Counted from the first letter of the stretch, positions 1 through 9,223 are shown. The stretch is DNA of 64,000 nt from Bordetella parapertussis (GCA_945885345.1 CAMCYP010000013.1:1-64000), one strand, 5' to 3'. Program-made: numbers and translations. The notes: a model not told the origin generated them from the sequence alone.

Positions 1-144
1 CAGGCCACCGACAAACTGAGGTGATCAGGCAGGCGAAGATCCAGCTGAGGCAAGCACCGCACGAAGGCGAGGGTTTTTGCTGGCATCCGCCGGTGAAAAG
101 TGGCATTCTCGCGCTCCTTTCAAATCCACCGGGTACCCCCAGCC

Positions 145-1869
145 ATGCCTGCCGAAAGTTTCATCCCGGGCAAAGATGCATCGCTCGAATCCACCATCCG
201 CACCATGCAGGACAAGCTGGCGTTGCGCGGCTTTGTGCTGGATGAATCCTCCTGGCTGAATCCGGTCGAGTCGATCTGGTCGGTCCATGTCCGCGACCGC
301 GAATGCCCGATGCTGTTTGCCAACGGCAAGGGTGCGACCAAACTGGCGGCCCGCGCCAGCGCGCTGGGCGAGTTTTTTGAACGGCTGGGCACACATTATT
401 TCTGGACCCACTTCCATCTCGGAGAAACCCGCGCCAACCGGCCCTTTGTGCACTACCCGCAGGAGCGCTGGTTTGCGCCGACGGACGACGGGCACTGGCC
501 CGCGGAATTGCTCAATCCCGAACTGCACGCCTTCTACAACCCGCAGGGCGACATCGACGGCGAAGTGCTGGTCGATCTCAACTCCGGCAACGTGAAGCGC
601 GGCATCTGTGCGCTGCCCTACACCCGCCTGCATGATGACGCGCAGACGTGGATACCCGTCAACATCATCGGCAATCTCTATGTCAGCAACGGCATGGCTG
701 CCGGAAATACAATGATGGAAGCGCGCAGTCAGGCGCTGTCCGAAATCTTTGAACGCAACATCAAGAACCGCATCATCAGCCAGGGTTTGTGCCTGCCCGA
801 AGTGCCGGAGGCCGTGATCGCGCGTTATCCAGGCATCGCTGCCGGCATCAAGGGTTTGCGCGAGGCGGGTTTCGGCATCCTCGTGCGCGACGCCTCGCTC
901 GGCGGCCGTTACCCGGTGATGAATGTCACACTGCTGCATCCCAGGGACCAGGGCGTGTTTGCCAGTTTCGGCGCACACCCGCGCTTCGAGGTGGCGCTGG
1001 AACGCGCACTCACCGAGTTGCTGCAGGGCCGCGCGCTGGAATCGCTGGAGAATTTTCCCGAACCGGGTTTCGACATGGATGAAATCACCATGCCGTCCAA
1101 CCTAGAAATCCATTTCGTCGATTCCAGCGGCGTGATCAGCTGGAATTTCCTCGGCGACACGCCGGATTACCCGTTTGTCGACTGGAATTTCAGCACCACC
1201 ACCGCGGAAGACTATGCCTGGCTGTGCAACTGCATCAAGACCGAAGGTTACGACATCTACGTTGCCGATTTCGCCGAGCAGGGCGCCTACAGCTGCCGCA
1301 TCCTCGTGCCGGGCATGTCGGAAATTTATCCGGTGGAAGACCTGGCCTGGGAAAACAACAGCATCGGCAACCGCATCCGCCCGGCGCTGGTCAGACTGCC
1401 AGACTTGAGTGATGCCGATGCCAAAGTCCTGCTCGATGACCTGCAAACCCTGAACCTGAACGACGAACGGCCGCTGTGGGAAATCCTCGGCCTCGCCATT
1501 CCGCTGGATACGGTGTGGAAGGAATTGCGTATCGGCGAATTGAAAACCCTGCTTGCGCTGGCCATTGGCGACGAAGAAGCGACGCGCGAAGGCTGCGACT
1601 GGATCCGCCATTTCCGCGAAATGAACCCGGCGCGCCACCTGGTGTATCGCTGTATTGAAAGCCTGATGAACCTCGAGGATGCAGAAAACTTCAAGCGCTC
1701 ACTGACGCTGCTCTATGGTGCGGAAACCGTGCGCCAGGCGCAGGCCTTGCTCGATCGCAGCGAGCGCTACTTCGGTTTGCACATGCTGGGCGCGGACATG
1801 CAGGGCAGCGCCATGCACCAGACGCTGCTGGCAGCTTATGACAAGCTGTTTGCGGCGACCCCAGCCTGA
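145..1869 (+). CDS. ycaO: YcaO-domain protein, ribosomal protein S12 methylthiotransferase accessory factor
   Basis: The product has 574 residues, close to E. coli YcaO (586). YcaO is an ATP-using cyclodehydratase-fold protein that helps RimO carry out beta-methylthiolation of S12 in the cytosol. The N-terminus SFIPGKDASLE, then SSWLNPV, SVHVRDREC and FANGKGATKLAARASALGEF, match the E. coli protein almost word for word. The helix ARSQALSEIFER near residue 195 is the usual YcaO ATP/Mg-binding helix. The ATG at 145 is chosen over an in-frame ATG at 100 because family similarity begins at MPAESFIPGKD. No strong ribosome binding site is visible. rimO is not in the window, and a strong terminator follows about 100 bases downstream, so it is probably monocistronic. 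Confidence 0.93.
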   Translation: MPAESFIPGKDASLESTIRTMQDKLALRGFVLDESSWLNPVESIWSVHVRDRECPMLFANGKGATKLAARASALGEFFERLGTHYFWTHFHLGETRANRPFVHYPQERWFAPTDDGHWPAELLNPELHAFYNPQGDIDGEVLVDLNSGNVKRGICALPYTRLHDDAQTWIPVNIIGNLYVSNGMAAGNTMMEARSQALSEIFERNIKNRIISQGLCLPEVPEAVIARYPGIAAGIKGLREAGFGILVRDASLGGRYPVMNVTLLHPRDQGVFASFGAHPRFEVALERALTELLQGRALESLENFPEPGFDMDEITMPSNLEIHFVDSSGVISWNFLGDTPDYPFVDWNFSTTTAEDYAWLCNCIKTEGYDIYVADFAEQGAYSCRILVPGMSEIYPVEDLAWENNSIGNRIRPALVRLPDLSDADAKVLLDDLQTLNLNDERPLWEILGLAIPLDTVWKELRIGELKTLLALAIGDEEATREGCDWIRHFREMNPARHLVYRCIESLMNLEDAENFKRSLTLLYGAETVRQAQALLDRSERYFGLHMLGADMQGSAMHQTLLAAYDKLFAATPA

Positions 1870-1966
1870 GCGATCGGGTCATAGCGGGGCTTGAAGTCCG
1901 GTGAGCGGCGGAATAAACAACCTGCGATCCTGTTCATGTCAGGCGAGTTCCGGGTCTGCATTCCGA

Positions 1967-1997
1967 CCTCCGGCATGATTGCTGCCGGAGGTTTTTT
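1967..1997 (+). terminator. Rho-independent terminator after ycaO
   Basis: A perfect 9-bp stem CCTCCGGCA / TGCCGGAGG with a 7-base loop is followed directly by six T residues. It lies about 100 bases after the ycaO stop and ahead of msrP. Confidence 0.9.
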
Positions 1998-2205
1998 ATG
2001 GGTGGTGGTGTAATGCCGGTTGTTTGCTGCAAGCATTGAACCTGTGCGGGATATGACAGGTCAGAAAGTCGTTGATCACGCTGGTTTTCGGCCTGCTTAT
2101 TAGCCTGTTTTGGGCCCGCCTGTAACTTTCGGGCCGCTTGGCACGTATTACTGTTTAACCGGAGTGCGGGATACCCCGTGCCCGTCATTCTCCAGGAGTC
2201 CGTCG

Positions 2206-3198
2206 ATGCTGATCCGCACAGACCGCGGTTTTGTCCACCCGCATTCCTCCGAAATCACCCCGCAGACGGTGTACGAGCAGCGGCGTGATTTCCTGAAGCT
2301 GATGGCCACCGGCGCAGCCGGTGCCGGCCTTGCGGGCTGGGCCGCGCGCGACGCACGGGCGCAGATGGCGGGCCCCGGCAAACTGGCCCGCCTGCCCGGC
2401 GCCAAAAGCAGTGTCCCCGGCGCCACGGCTGCCGACAAGGTGACGCCATATGGCGATATCACGACCTACAACAACTATTACGAATTCGGCACCGACAAAT
2501 CGCAGCCGGCGCGCACCGCCGGCACCTTGCGTCCCCGGCCGTGGACTGTCAGCGTCGAAGGCGCCATCCGCAAGTCCAAGGTCTATGACATCGATGAACT
2601 GCTGAAAATGGCGCCGATGGAAGAGCGTATCTATCGCATGCGCTGCGTCGAAGGCTGGTCAATGGTGATTCCGTGGGTCGGGTTTTCATTGAACGAACTG
2701 ATCAAACGCGCCGAACCCACCGGCAACGCCAAGTTCGTGCGCTTCATCACCCTGGCCGACGACAAACAGATGCCCGGGCTGCGTTCCCCCGTGCTCGACT
2801 GGCCTTATGTCGAGGGCCTGCGTATGGACGAAGCCGTGCATCCGCTGACGCTGCTGACCTTCGGCCTCTACGGCGAAGTGCTGCCCAACCAGAATGGCGC
2901 GCCGGTGCGGCTGGTGGTGCCGTGGAAATACGGTTTCAAGAGCGGAAAATCCCTGGTCAAAATCGTATTCAGCGAAACCCAGCCGAAAACCTCCTGGGAA
3001 TCTTCGGCGCCACACGAATACGGCTTTTATTCCAACGTCAATCCCGCGGTCGACCATCCGCGCTGGAGCCAGGCCAGCGAGCGCCGCATCGGCGAAGACG
3101 GTTTGTTCCAGCGCAAACGCCCGACGCTGATGTTCAACGGCTATGAGCCGCAGGTCGGGCAGCTTTACGCCGGCATGGACCTGAAGAAGTTTTATTAG
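2206..3198 (+). CDS. msrP: MsrP, periplasmic protein-methionine-sulfoxide reductase catalytic subunit
   Basis: MsrP (YedY) is a molybdopterin enzyme that repairs oxidised methionines in periplasmic proteins, taking electrons from the heme membrane protein MsrQ. The product has 330 residues. The twin-arginine signal [16 protein letters not shown] near residue 26 marks export of a folded, cofactor-loaded enzyme. The Mo-ligating cysteine lies in [14 protein letters not shown], at about residue 147. The sulfite-oxidase-fold core continues through [14 protein letters not shown], which is highly conserved in the family. The ATG at 2206 is preceded by AGGAG at 2194-2198; an upstream in-frame ATG at 2110 lacks this. 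msrQ follows after 7 bases on the same strand. Confidence 0.96.
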   Translation: MLIRTDRGFVHPHSSEITPQTVYEQRRDFLKLMATGAAGAGLAGWAARDARAQMAGPGKLARLPGAKSSVPGATAADKVTPYGDITTYNNYYEFGTDKSQPARTAGTLRPRPWTVSVEGAIRKSKVYDIDELLKMAPMEERIYRMRCVEGWSMVIPWVGFSLNELIKRAEPTGNAKFVRFITLADDKQMPGLRSPVLDWPYVEGLRMDEAVHPLTLLTFGLYGEVLPNQNGAPVRLVVPWKYGFKSGKSLVKIVFSETQPKTSWESSAPHEYGFYSNVNPAVDHPRWSQASERRIGEDGLFQRKRPTLMFNGYEPQVGQLYAGMDLKKFY

Positions 3199-3205
3199 GC
3201 CGACG

Positions 3206-3856
3206 GTGGCAAGTCCCGCAGTCGGGCAGATGTTGCAGCACGCATTGGCGAAACCGCTGGTGTTTGCTGTGGCGCTGGGGCCTTTTTTCTACATGCTGTG
3301 GGCGGTGTTCACCAATGCGCTGGGCCCCAATCCGGCCGAAGCGCTGATTCGCGCCACCGGCGACTGGACACTGCGTTTCCTGTGCATCACCCTCGCCGTG
3401 ACGCCGCTGCGGCAACTGACGGGGCAGGGCCAGTTGCTGCGCTTCCGCCGCATGCTGGGGCTTTTTACGTTTTTTTACGGCGTGGTTCATATGCTGTGCT
3501 ACAGCGGCTTCGATATGGCCTTTGACCTCGGCGACATCGTGCGCGACATCATCAAGCGCCCGTTCATCCTCGCTGGATTCACCGCGCTGCTGCTGCTGAC
3601 ACCGCTGGCTGCGACCTCGTTCAACCGCGCTATTCGTGCCATGGGCGCGGCGCGCTGGCAATTGCTGCATAAGCTGGTGTATGCGGTTGCCGTGGTGGCG
3701 CTGGTGCATTTCTGGTGGATGCGTTCGGCCAAACACAATTTTTCTGAGCCGGCGATTTATATCGCCATCATTATCGTGTTGTTCGGATGGCGGCTGTGGC
3801 ACCGCTGGCACGGAGCGAGTGCGCTGCGTGTCCGGCCAGCGGCAAGAAATGCCTGA
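3206..3856 (+). CDS. msrQ: MsrQ, heme-binding membrane subunit of the MsrPQ system
   Basis: This is a 216-residue polytopic inner membrane protein of the ferric-reductase-like (YedZ) family that passes quinol electrons to MsrP through b-type heme. Hydrophobic helices are visible from about residue 10 onward. Conserved pieces include TGDWTLRFLCITLAVTPLRQLTG, FRRMLGLFTFFYGVVHMLCY (heme histidine) and WQLLHKLVYAVAVVALVHFWW (two further histidines). Translation probably starts at GTG 3206, seven bases after the msrP stop, which fits tight coupling. Length is normal for the family. Confidence 0.95.
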   Translation: MASPAVGQMLQHALAKPLVFAVALGPFFYMLWAVFTNALGPNPAEALIRATGDWTLRFLCITLAVTPLRQLTGQGQLLRFRRMLGLFTFFYGVVHMLCYSGFDMAFDLGDIVRDIIKRPFILAGFTALLLLTPLAATSFNRAIRAMGAARWQLLHKLVYAVAVVALVHFWWMRSAKHNFSEPAIYIAIIIVLFGWRLWHRWHGASALRVRPAARNA

Positions 3857-3880
3857 GCATATATTGATGGGTCGCGCCAC

Positions 3881-4054
3881 ATGACGGGCTTCATCCTGTC
3901 GACGATTGCGTATTTCGTCGCCAGTTATTACCTCAGGCGCTACATGGACCAAATCGACATTCCGAAAGGCCTGGCGCGGAGCATCATGATCTTTTCACTG
4001 GCGCTGGTCGTTTCCTACGCCGTGGCGATGGCCTCAGATTATCTGCTGTCCTAG
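3881..4054 (+). CDS. Small membrane protein downstream of msrPQ
   Basis: A 57-residue open frame starts at ATG 3881, 24 bases after msrQ, on the same strand. It reads as two hydrophobic segments (residues 3-17, FILSTIAYFVASYYL, and 35-55, SIMIFSLALVVSYAVAMASDY) joined by a charged linker RRYMDQIDIPKGLARS. That pattern is typical of a genuine small hairpin membrane protein rather than a random frame. I do not recognise a named family. Its position suggests co-transcription with msrPQ, so a role near the electron-transfer pair is possible but unproven. Confidence 0.6.
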   Translation: MTGFILSTIAYFVASYYLRRYMDQIDIPKGLARSIMIFSLALVVSYAVAMASDYLLS

Positions 4055-4084
4055 GTCTTCCGTTCCGCCTTTACGATTCTGTGG

Positions 4085-4711
4085 TCATTTCACCAGTGGC
4101 GACAGCGGCAGCGGCGTGCCCGGAGGCACGGGCGTGCCGTCCACGTTCAGGCACATCGATACCAGCACGTAAAATCCGTTGACCGAAATCAGATCGACCA
4201 CGCCGCGTTCGCCGAAGCGGTCCAGCACCGCCTTGTAATTGGCATCGCTGACGTTCTGAGTTTCGTGCAGTTCACGCGAGAAATTGTAGACAATGGCTTC
4301 GTCGGCATCCATGCCCGTTGGCCGTTTGCCCTGCGCGATCTGTTCTGCGATCGCCGGATTCAGTCCGCCTTCCAGTGCGAGTTTGTGGTGGGCCACCCAT
4401 TCGTACTGTGAAGTCCAGTGCCGCGACACGATCAGGATCGCCAGTTCATTGAGCTTGCCCGCCAGCGAACTGCGGAAGCGGATTTCCTCGCCAAGCTGTT
4501 GCACCAGATTGCCGATGCCCGGGCTGCGCAGCCAGACATTGAACGGTCCGCCCAGCGGGCCCGGCTTGGATGCGCCTGAACTCGCGAGCTTGGCGCGCGG
4601 TCCCGACTTGATCGCCTCGGTCAGTGCACGCTGTTCCGGTGTCAGGTTTTCCACCGGGATCAGCTTGAAGCGGCGAGTGTCGACCGCAGGTGTGTTTTTT
4701 GATTCGCTCAT
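4085..4711 (-). CDS. Carboxymuconolactone decarboxylase (CMD/AhpD-like) family protein
   Basis: The 208-residue product has the AhpD-like all-helical fold signature of CMD proteins: GGPFNVWLRSPGIGNLVQQLGEEIRFRSSLAGKLNELAILIVSRHWTSQYEWVAHHKLALEGGL. Members include gamma-carboxymuconolactone decarboxylase and peroxide-detoxifying AhpD. The AhpD CxxC pair is absent here, so a thiol peroxidase role is unlikely. Start ATG 4711 (MSESKNT) is preceded by an AGGA-type site; the frame stays open further upstream but without support. It is transcribed away from a Bug gene starting 117 bases off, so the two may share a regulated intergenic region. Confidence 0.85.
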   Translation of the reverse strand: MSESKNTPAVDTRRFKLIPVENLTPEQRALTEAIKSGPRAKLASSGASKPGPLGGPFNVWLRSPGIGNLVQQLGEEIRFRSSLAGKLNELAILIVSRHWTSQYEWVAHHKLALEGGLNPAIAEQIAQGKRPTGMDADEAIVYNFSRELHETQNVSDANYKAVLDRFGERGVVDLISVNGFYVLVSMCLNVDGTPVPPGTPLPLSPLVK

Positions 4712-4827
4712 GGTCAGTCCTGATCTGGAAAAATGAAACTTAACATAAACGTAAGATATTGATGCTAGGATTCGGCCGCAAAGGCAGGTCACAAACGCAA
4801 TATCAACCACCTTATGGACAGAGTCTC

Positions 4828-5817
4828 GTGAATAAAAAAATCCAGCCCGCTTCCGCTGCATCGCGCCTGCTCGTGCCGGCCATTGCCATGGTTGCCGCAG
4901 CTTTCACGCCGACTGCGCTGGCGCAGACATTTCCGTCGAAACCGATTCGCCTCGTGGTGCCTGCCGCACCCGGCGGCGGCACCGACATTCTGGCGCGGCT
5001 GCTCAGCCCGGAACTGACCAAACAGTTCGGCCAGCAGATCATTATCGAAAATCGCGCCGGCGGCGCGACCATGATCGGCACCGAATTTGTTGCACGCTCC
5101 GCGCCGGATGGCCACACCATGGTCATCGCCACCACGCCGCACGCGATCAACCCGACGCTGTTTCCGAAAATACCGTTTGATCCGGTCAAGGATTTCACGA
5201 TGATCAGCCAGCTCGGCCTGACGACGACAGTGCTGGTGGTCCATCCCTCGCTGCCGGTCAACAACGTCAGGGAATTCATCGCGCTGGCCAAGGCGAAGCC
5301 GGGCCAGCTCACCGCCGGCACCGCAGCCGGCAATTCCGCCTATCTCGCCGTGGAAATGCTGAAGACCATGGCGAAAATCGATGCGGTGAACATTCCGTAC
5401 AAAGGCGCGGGGCAGGCGCTGACTGACTTGATTGCCGGCCACGTCCAGTTTCAGGTCAACACGCTGCTCGCCGCCAAACCCTTTATCGACTCGGGTCGCC
5501 TGCGTGCGATTGGCGTGTGCAGCGCCAAACGCTCATCCACGCTGCCCGATGTGCAGGCGATCGGCGAGACGCTGAAGGGTTTCGAGACCAGCGGATGGTA
5601 TGCGCTGCTTGGCCCCGCCGGCATTCCGCGTGACGTCACGCTGCGCATCCACGACGGCTTCAGCAAGGCGCTGCGCAAACCTGAAATCACCCAAAACCTT
5701 GCCGCGAGGGGCGTGGAAGTGGTGGCCGGTACACCGGACGAACTCGCCAGGGTGATGCCTGCAGAAATCAAAAAATGGGGAGCGGTCGTCAAATCCTCAG
5801 GCGCAAACCCCGGTTGA
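4828..5817 (+). CDS. Bug/TctC-family tripartite tricarboxylate transporter substrate-binding protein
   Basis: Bug proteins are two-lobed periplasmic receptors for carboxylates and other small organic ligands, classically working with TctAB membrane subunits. This one has 329 residues with a Sec signal ending TALAQ, then the family core FPSKPIRLVVPAAPGGGTD, the ligand-pocket loop RSAPDGHTM and the hinge motif VNIPYKGAGQALTDL. A GTG at 4828 is preferred because the signal peptide then has normal length (VNKKIQPASAASRLLV); an in-frame ATG at 4759 would add 23 polar residues. It diverges from the CMD gene and has no transporter gene beside it. Confidence 0.93.
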   Translation: MNKKIQPASAASRLLVPAIAMVAAAFTPTALAQTFPSKPIRLVVPAAPGGGTDILARLLSPELTKQFGQQIIIENRAGGATMIGTEFVARSAPDGHTMVIATTPHAINPTLFPKIPFDPVKDFTMISQLGLTTTVLVVHPSLPVNNVREFIALAKAKPGQLTAGTAAGNSAYLAVEMLKTMAKIDAVNIPYKGAGQALTDLIAGHVQFQVNTLLAAKPFIDSGRLRAIGVCSAKRSSTLPDVQAIGETLKGFETSGWYALLGPAGIPRDVTLRIHDGFSKALRKPEITQNLAARGVEVVAGTPDELARVMPAEIKKWGAVVKSSGANPG

Positions 5818-5830
5818 TCCGCCCGGACGC

Positions 5831-6283
5831 CTAAAAACTGCGGTACTTGTCCGTCGCCAGCAAGCGGACAATTTCCGCGCGCAGTTCGGCAATGTCGTCT
5901 GCGTGCAGCGCTTCCAGTTCGGCCATTTCCCTGCGGAAGGCCTCACGCGTCGGCGGAAACGCCAGTGCGTGACCCCAGGGCTGCAGTTTCGCTTCCAGTG
6001 CGCGGCCGTACAGATGCACATGCAGTTCCTGCCGCCAGTTGCCATTGTCCTGGTAATTGATGCGACCGATGCGGATGCCTTTGCGCGTCAGCACGGTTTT
6101 CAGCGCCTCGCCACCAACCATCGTCAGCTTCACCAATTCGATCGCCTGTTCCGGCGACAGCTGCGTGCGGTCTTCCACCGCAATCTTGGGGTCGATCACC
6201 ACATGCCCGCCGTCGCCGCGCGAAACATGCGGCTGGTCTAGGGTTTTCAGGATGAAATGCCGGGCTTCGTAGATCAGTGCCAT
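5831..6283 (-). CDS. HIT-like protein with incomplete histidine triad
   Basis: The 150-residue product follows the histidine triad layout: GGHVVIDPKIAVEDRTQLSPEQAIELVKLT aligns with the HIT strand-helix core, and ELHVHLYGRA sits at the triad. HIT enzymes are nucleotide hydrolases or transferases with a H-x-H-x-H motif. Here the third histidine is tyrosine, while the second (the usual nucleophile) is kept. The start ATG lies one base after the stop of the enolase-superfamily gene on the same strand, so the two are almost certainly translated from one mRNA. A catalytic role in the same pathway is inference. Confidence 0.72.
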   Translation of the reverse strand: MALIYEARHFILKTLDQPHVSRGDGGHVVIDPKIAVEDRTQLSPEQAIELVKLTMVGGEALKTVLTRKGIRIGRINYQDNGNWRQELHVHLYGRALEAKLQPWGHALAFPPTREAFRREMAELEALHADDIAELRAEIVRLLATDKYRSF

Positions 6284-6284
6284 G

Positions 6285-7343
6285 TCAGTCTTTCAGTGAA
6301 AATCCCAGTCCGGGTGCAGCCGGCACCAGCAGCTTGCCGTCCTTGAATTCCGGTTCCGTCGCAAAGCGCGCGCGCAGCGCGACATGCGCACCGTGTACTT
6401 CGAGCATGCCGCCGTGGGCGTGGCCGGCCATCACCGGCAGGTTCGCGGCTTCGAAGCCGCCGGCGCCAGTGACCGGTATGCCATGCGCTTCGGCGAGTGC
6501 GAGGATGCGCAGCATCGCACTGATGCCGCCGCAGAACGCGGCATTGGGTTGCAGGATGTCGAGCGCACCGGCATTCAGCACGTCACGGAACCATGTCACG
6601 GACTGGATCATCTGGCCCGAAGCCAGCGGAATGCTGATAGCGCGGCGCAATTCGGCCAGCGACGGAATGTCGTTGCCGCGCACGGGTTCCTCGAAAAATG
6701 CGATGTCACAGTCGGCGACCAGCGTCGCCAGTCGTTTTGCTTCAGCCACCGTAAACGCGCAATTGGCATCGAGCATCAGAGTTGCGTGACCGACTGCGGT
6801 ACGCACCGCGCGGATGCGTTGTGCATCTTCATCCAGGCTGCGTCCGGCGCCGACGAGGATTTTTGCGCCCTGGAATCCTGCCGCCAGCGCGGCCTTGCAG
6901 GCACCGATCAGTTCGGCTTCGCTGAAGGCGGGCAGGCCGACCGTGGCGTAGGCCGGCACGGCAGTACGCGCGCTGCCGATCAGTCGCGCCACCGGTTGCC
7001 CCAGCACCTTGCCCTTGATGTCCCACAACGCGAGATCCAGCGCTGACATCGCGGACACGAACACGCCGGTTGACTGGCGCGGATTGAATTTTTTGGCGAG
7101 CTGCACGGTGATGGCTTCAATGTCCAGCGCATCCATGCCTCTCGCCGTGACGCTGATGCCGCCATTCAGCAGCTGCGCCACCTGGTCGGCGAGAAAGCGG
7201 CCGGTGACACCGGTGCCCGTGATGCCGTCATCCGTGGTGACCCGGCAGCGCAGGAAGGTCAGGCTTTCGCCGCCGGCATAGGCGTCGGCTGTACGGACGG
7301 GTTTGATGTGCTCAACAGCGGCTTCGATGCGTTCGATTTTCAT
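6285..7343 (-). CDS. Mandelate racemase/muconate lactonizing enzyme-like protein (enolase superfamily)
   Basis: The 352-residue product has the two-domain enolase layout: an N-terminal capping domain and a TIM barrel with SALDLALWDIKGKVLGQPVARLIG, LMLDANCAFT (first metal Asp) and FFEEPV (second metal Glu). Such enzymes abstract a proton alpha to a carboxylate. Key positions look altered: the usual Lys-x-Lys strand reads AKILVG (second Lys missing), and the third metal-ligand position usually GE reads GQ in IPLASGQMI. ATG 7343 (MKIERIEA) is preferred over a TTG eight codons upstream. It is the first gene of a pair with the HIT-like protein. Confidence 0.85.
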   Translation of the reverse strand: MKIERIEAAVEHIKPVRTADAYAGGESLTFLRCRVTTDDGITGTGVTGRFLADQVAQLLNGGISVTARGMDALDIEAITVQLAKKFNPRQSTGVFVSAMSALDLALWDIKGKVLGQPVARLIGSARTAVPAYATVGLPAFSEAELIGACKAALAAGFQGAKILVGAGRSLDEDAQRIRAVRTAVGHATLMLDANCAFTVAEAKRLATLVADCDIAFFEEPVRGNDIPSLAELRRAISIPLASGQMIQSVTWFRDVLNAGALDILQPNAAFCGGISAMLRILALAEAHGIPVTGAGGFEAANLPVMAGHAHGGMLEVHGAHVALRARFATEPEFKDGKLLVPAAPGLGFSLKD

Positions 7344-7476
7344 GGCGTGGATGTCAGGGGTAGACAAAAACCAGCCCCGATGTTATCGCGACATGCCAAA
7401 ACTGTCGTGCCCGGCCCGCCAAATCCGTAAAATGGACGGCAGATTTTCAATTCCCGCAGACTCCACTGGCAGACCA

Positions 7477-7896
7477 ATGACAAAATCCTTTGCCCGGCGC
7501 ATTGCCGCCATGAACGCCATGTACAAACTTCCGGTCAACGACCGTCCGATCCTTCCGGAGGACGTCGCCGGTCGCCTGACCAAATTCAAGGCGACGCTGA
7601 TGGATGAGGTGCATGAAATCGACCAGATCGTCGAGATGGCGCAGCAGGGTGCGCCGCAAACGGAAATACTGGTGGCGATGGCCGACCTGCTCGGTGATGT
7701 CATTGTTTACTGCCGGTCGGAAGCGCTGAAATACGGCCTGCCGCTTGAAGAGGTGCTGGACGTCATCATGGACAGCAACGAGAGCAAACTCGGCGCTGAC
7801 GGCAAACCGATTTATGACGCCAACGGCAAATTTCTGAAAGGCCCCGGTTACTGGAAACCGGAACCGAAGATCAAGTCGCTGCTCGAACGCACCTGA
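7477..7896 (+). CDS. MazG-like/HisE-like nucleotide pyrophosphohydrolase
   Basis: The 139-residue product belongs to the all-alpha NTP-PPase group: LMDEVHEIDQIVEMA supplies the first acidic metal motif, and AMADLLGDVIVYCRSEALKYGLPLEEVLDVIMDSNESKL the second acidic helix plus the DSNxSK tail common in phosphoribosyl-ATP pyrophosphatase-like proteins. These enzymes hydrolyse nucleoside triphosphates or related nucleotides to monophosphates. ATG 7477 (MTKSFARR) is taken as start; MNAMYKLP eleven codons later is a possible alternative. It is a single gene between two oppositely transcribed units. Confidence 0.8.
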   Translation: MTKSFARRIAAMNAMYKLPVNDRPILPEDVAGRLTKFKATLMDEVHEIDQIVEMAQQGAPQTEILVAMADLLGDVIVYCRSEALKYGLPLEEVLDVIMDSNESKLGADGKPIYDANGKFLKGPGYWKPEPKIKSLLERT

Positions 7897-7926
7897 TCAT
7901 CCGGTTCCGGTTTTGTGCAACGGCGT

Positions 7927-8904
7927 TCAATCCAGCTTGATGTGGGCCGCCTTGATGACCTGCGCCCACTTGCTGAGTTCGCTGCGCATGTATTTGTTGA
8001 GTTCTTCGGGCGTGCCGCCGTCCGGTTCGACGCCGGATTTGGTCAGGAAGCTGCGGATGCCGGGGTCGGCAAGCACCTTGCGATATTCCTCGTGCAGCCG
8101 CGCAATGATGTTCTGCGGCGTGCCCTTGGGCGCGAGCATGGCATACCACACACCCGAGTCATATCCCGGCACGCCGGATTCAGCGATGGTGGGCAGATTC
8201 GGCATGCCGCTGAGGCGCTTGGTGGTGCTGACTGCAATGGCGCGCAGGCGGCCCGACTCGATGTGTGCCGCCGAAGAGATCGGGGGTGCGAACAGCAGTT
8301 GCGTCTGGCCGGCGATGGTGTCGACCATGGCCTGTCCGCCGCCCTTGTACGGCACGTGGGTGATGCGGATGCCCGCCATCACGTTGAGTAGTTCGTTGGC
8401 CAGATGGCCGCCAGAACCATTGCCCGACGAGGCATACAGCAGTTCACCCGGGCGCCTTTTGGCGATGGTGATCAGGTCGGCGACAGTTTTCACCGGCAGC
8501 GCGGGGTGGGCGACGAGCAGATAACCGCCATTGGCCAGCATCATGATCGGTTCGAAATCCCGGATCGGGTCGTAGGGGATCTTCGGGAAGAGTGCGGGAT
8601 TCACCGCAAGCTGCGCGGTCAGGCCCATCACGACGGTGTAACCGTCAGACGCCGCCCGCGCCGCGGCTTCCATGCCGATATTGCCGCTCGCGCCGCCGCG
8701 ATTGTCGATGATGACCTGCTGGCCGATGTTTTCTGACAGCTTGCGGGCGAAAGGCCGCGCGATGGTGTCACTGCCGCCGCCCGGCGGATAGGGCAGGATC
8801 CAGCGGATCGGTTTGTTCGGAAACGTCTGAGCCAGTGCCGGTGCGACTGGCGCCATGCCTGCAGTCACTGCAGCCAGTAAATACAGATATTTGATTTTAT
8901 TCAC
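7927..8904 (-). CDS. Bug/TctC-family substrate-binding protein
   Basis: This 325-residue protein has a Sec signal (MNKIKYLYLLAAVTAGMAPVAPALAQ), the strand-loop PYPPGGGSDTIAR, the pocket loop RAASDGYTVVMG and hinge THVPYKGGGQAMVDT. The start is GTG 8904, preceded by GGAGAAAA. It is convergent with the pyrophosphohydrolase gene and has about 320 gene-poor bases upstream. No catabolic gene lies next to it on the same strand, so it gives no hint of its ligand. Confidence 0.94.
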   Translation of the reverse strand: MNKIKYLYLLAAVTAGMAPVAPALAQTFPNKPIRWILPYPPGGGSDTIARPFARKLSENIGQQVIIDNRGGASGNIGMEAAARAASDGYTVVMGLTAQLAVNPALFPKIPYDPIRDFEPIMMLANGGYLLVAHPALPVKTVADLITIAKRRPGELLYASSGNGSGGHLANELLNVMAGIRITHVPYKGGGQAMVDTIAGQTQLLFAPPISSAAHIESGRLRAIAVSTTKRLSGMPNLPTIAESGVPGYDSGVWYAMLAPKGTPQNIIARLHEEYRKVLADPGIRSFLTKSGVEPDGGTPEELNKYMRSELSKWAQVIKAAHIKLD

Positions 8905-9223
8905 CGTTTTCTCCTCGATTTATGGTTTGTTGCAATGCTGGTTCAGGCCCGGCCACCCATGACCTCAATCACGCCGCGTTTCCGGCCACGGTTGCCCTGA
9001 ACATGGCGTACACCCTGGAGCAGTTCGCCAATTCTGGATAATAGTACATCCTGTTTGCCGGGCAAGCGCATGAGTTCACCCTCGAGCACCACACAAGCCG
9101 GGTGAACATGAATAATGCAGGCTTTCAAAAAGCATGCGATTCTTGGCCCTTTACGGATGGCGGGCCCCATGAGGCCATCCGGCAATTCATCTGACCCGTT
9201 TCATCCATTCAAAGGAAGCGACC
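8905..9223. other. Gene-poor interval with an 8-bp hairpin
   Basis: About 320 bases between the Bug gene and the DUF1993 gene. A perfect 8-bp inverted repeat CGGATGGC / GCCATCCG with a 12-base loop lies at 9154-9181, but without a T run. An open frame of 80 codons on the minus strand (8943-9185) has no recognisable family, and I do not call it a gene. The interval probably holds the promoters of both flanking genes. Confidence 0.4.

Noticed and set aside
25-978. Long open frame on the minus strand opposite ycaO
   Set aside because: It mirrors the codon structure of the ycaO gene, has no family likeness and is a typical GC-rich antisense shadow.
8943-9185. 80-codon frame on the minus strand between Bug and DUF1993 genes
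   Set aside because: No family, no ribosome binding site, and it covers a hairpin and probable promoter sequence.
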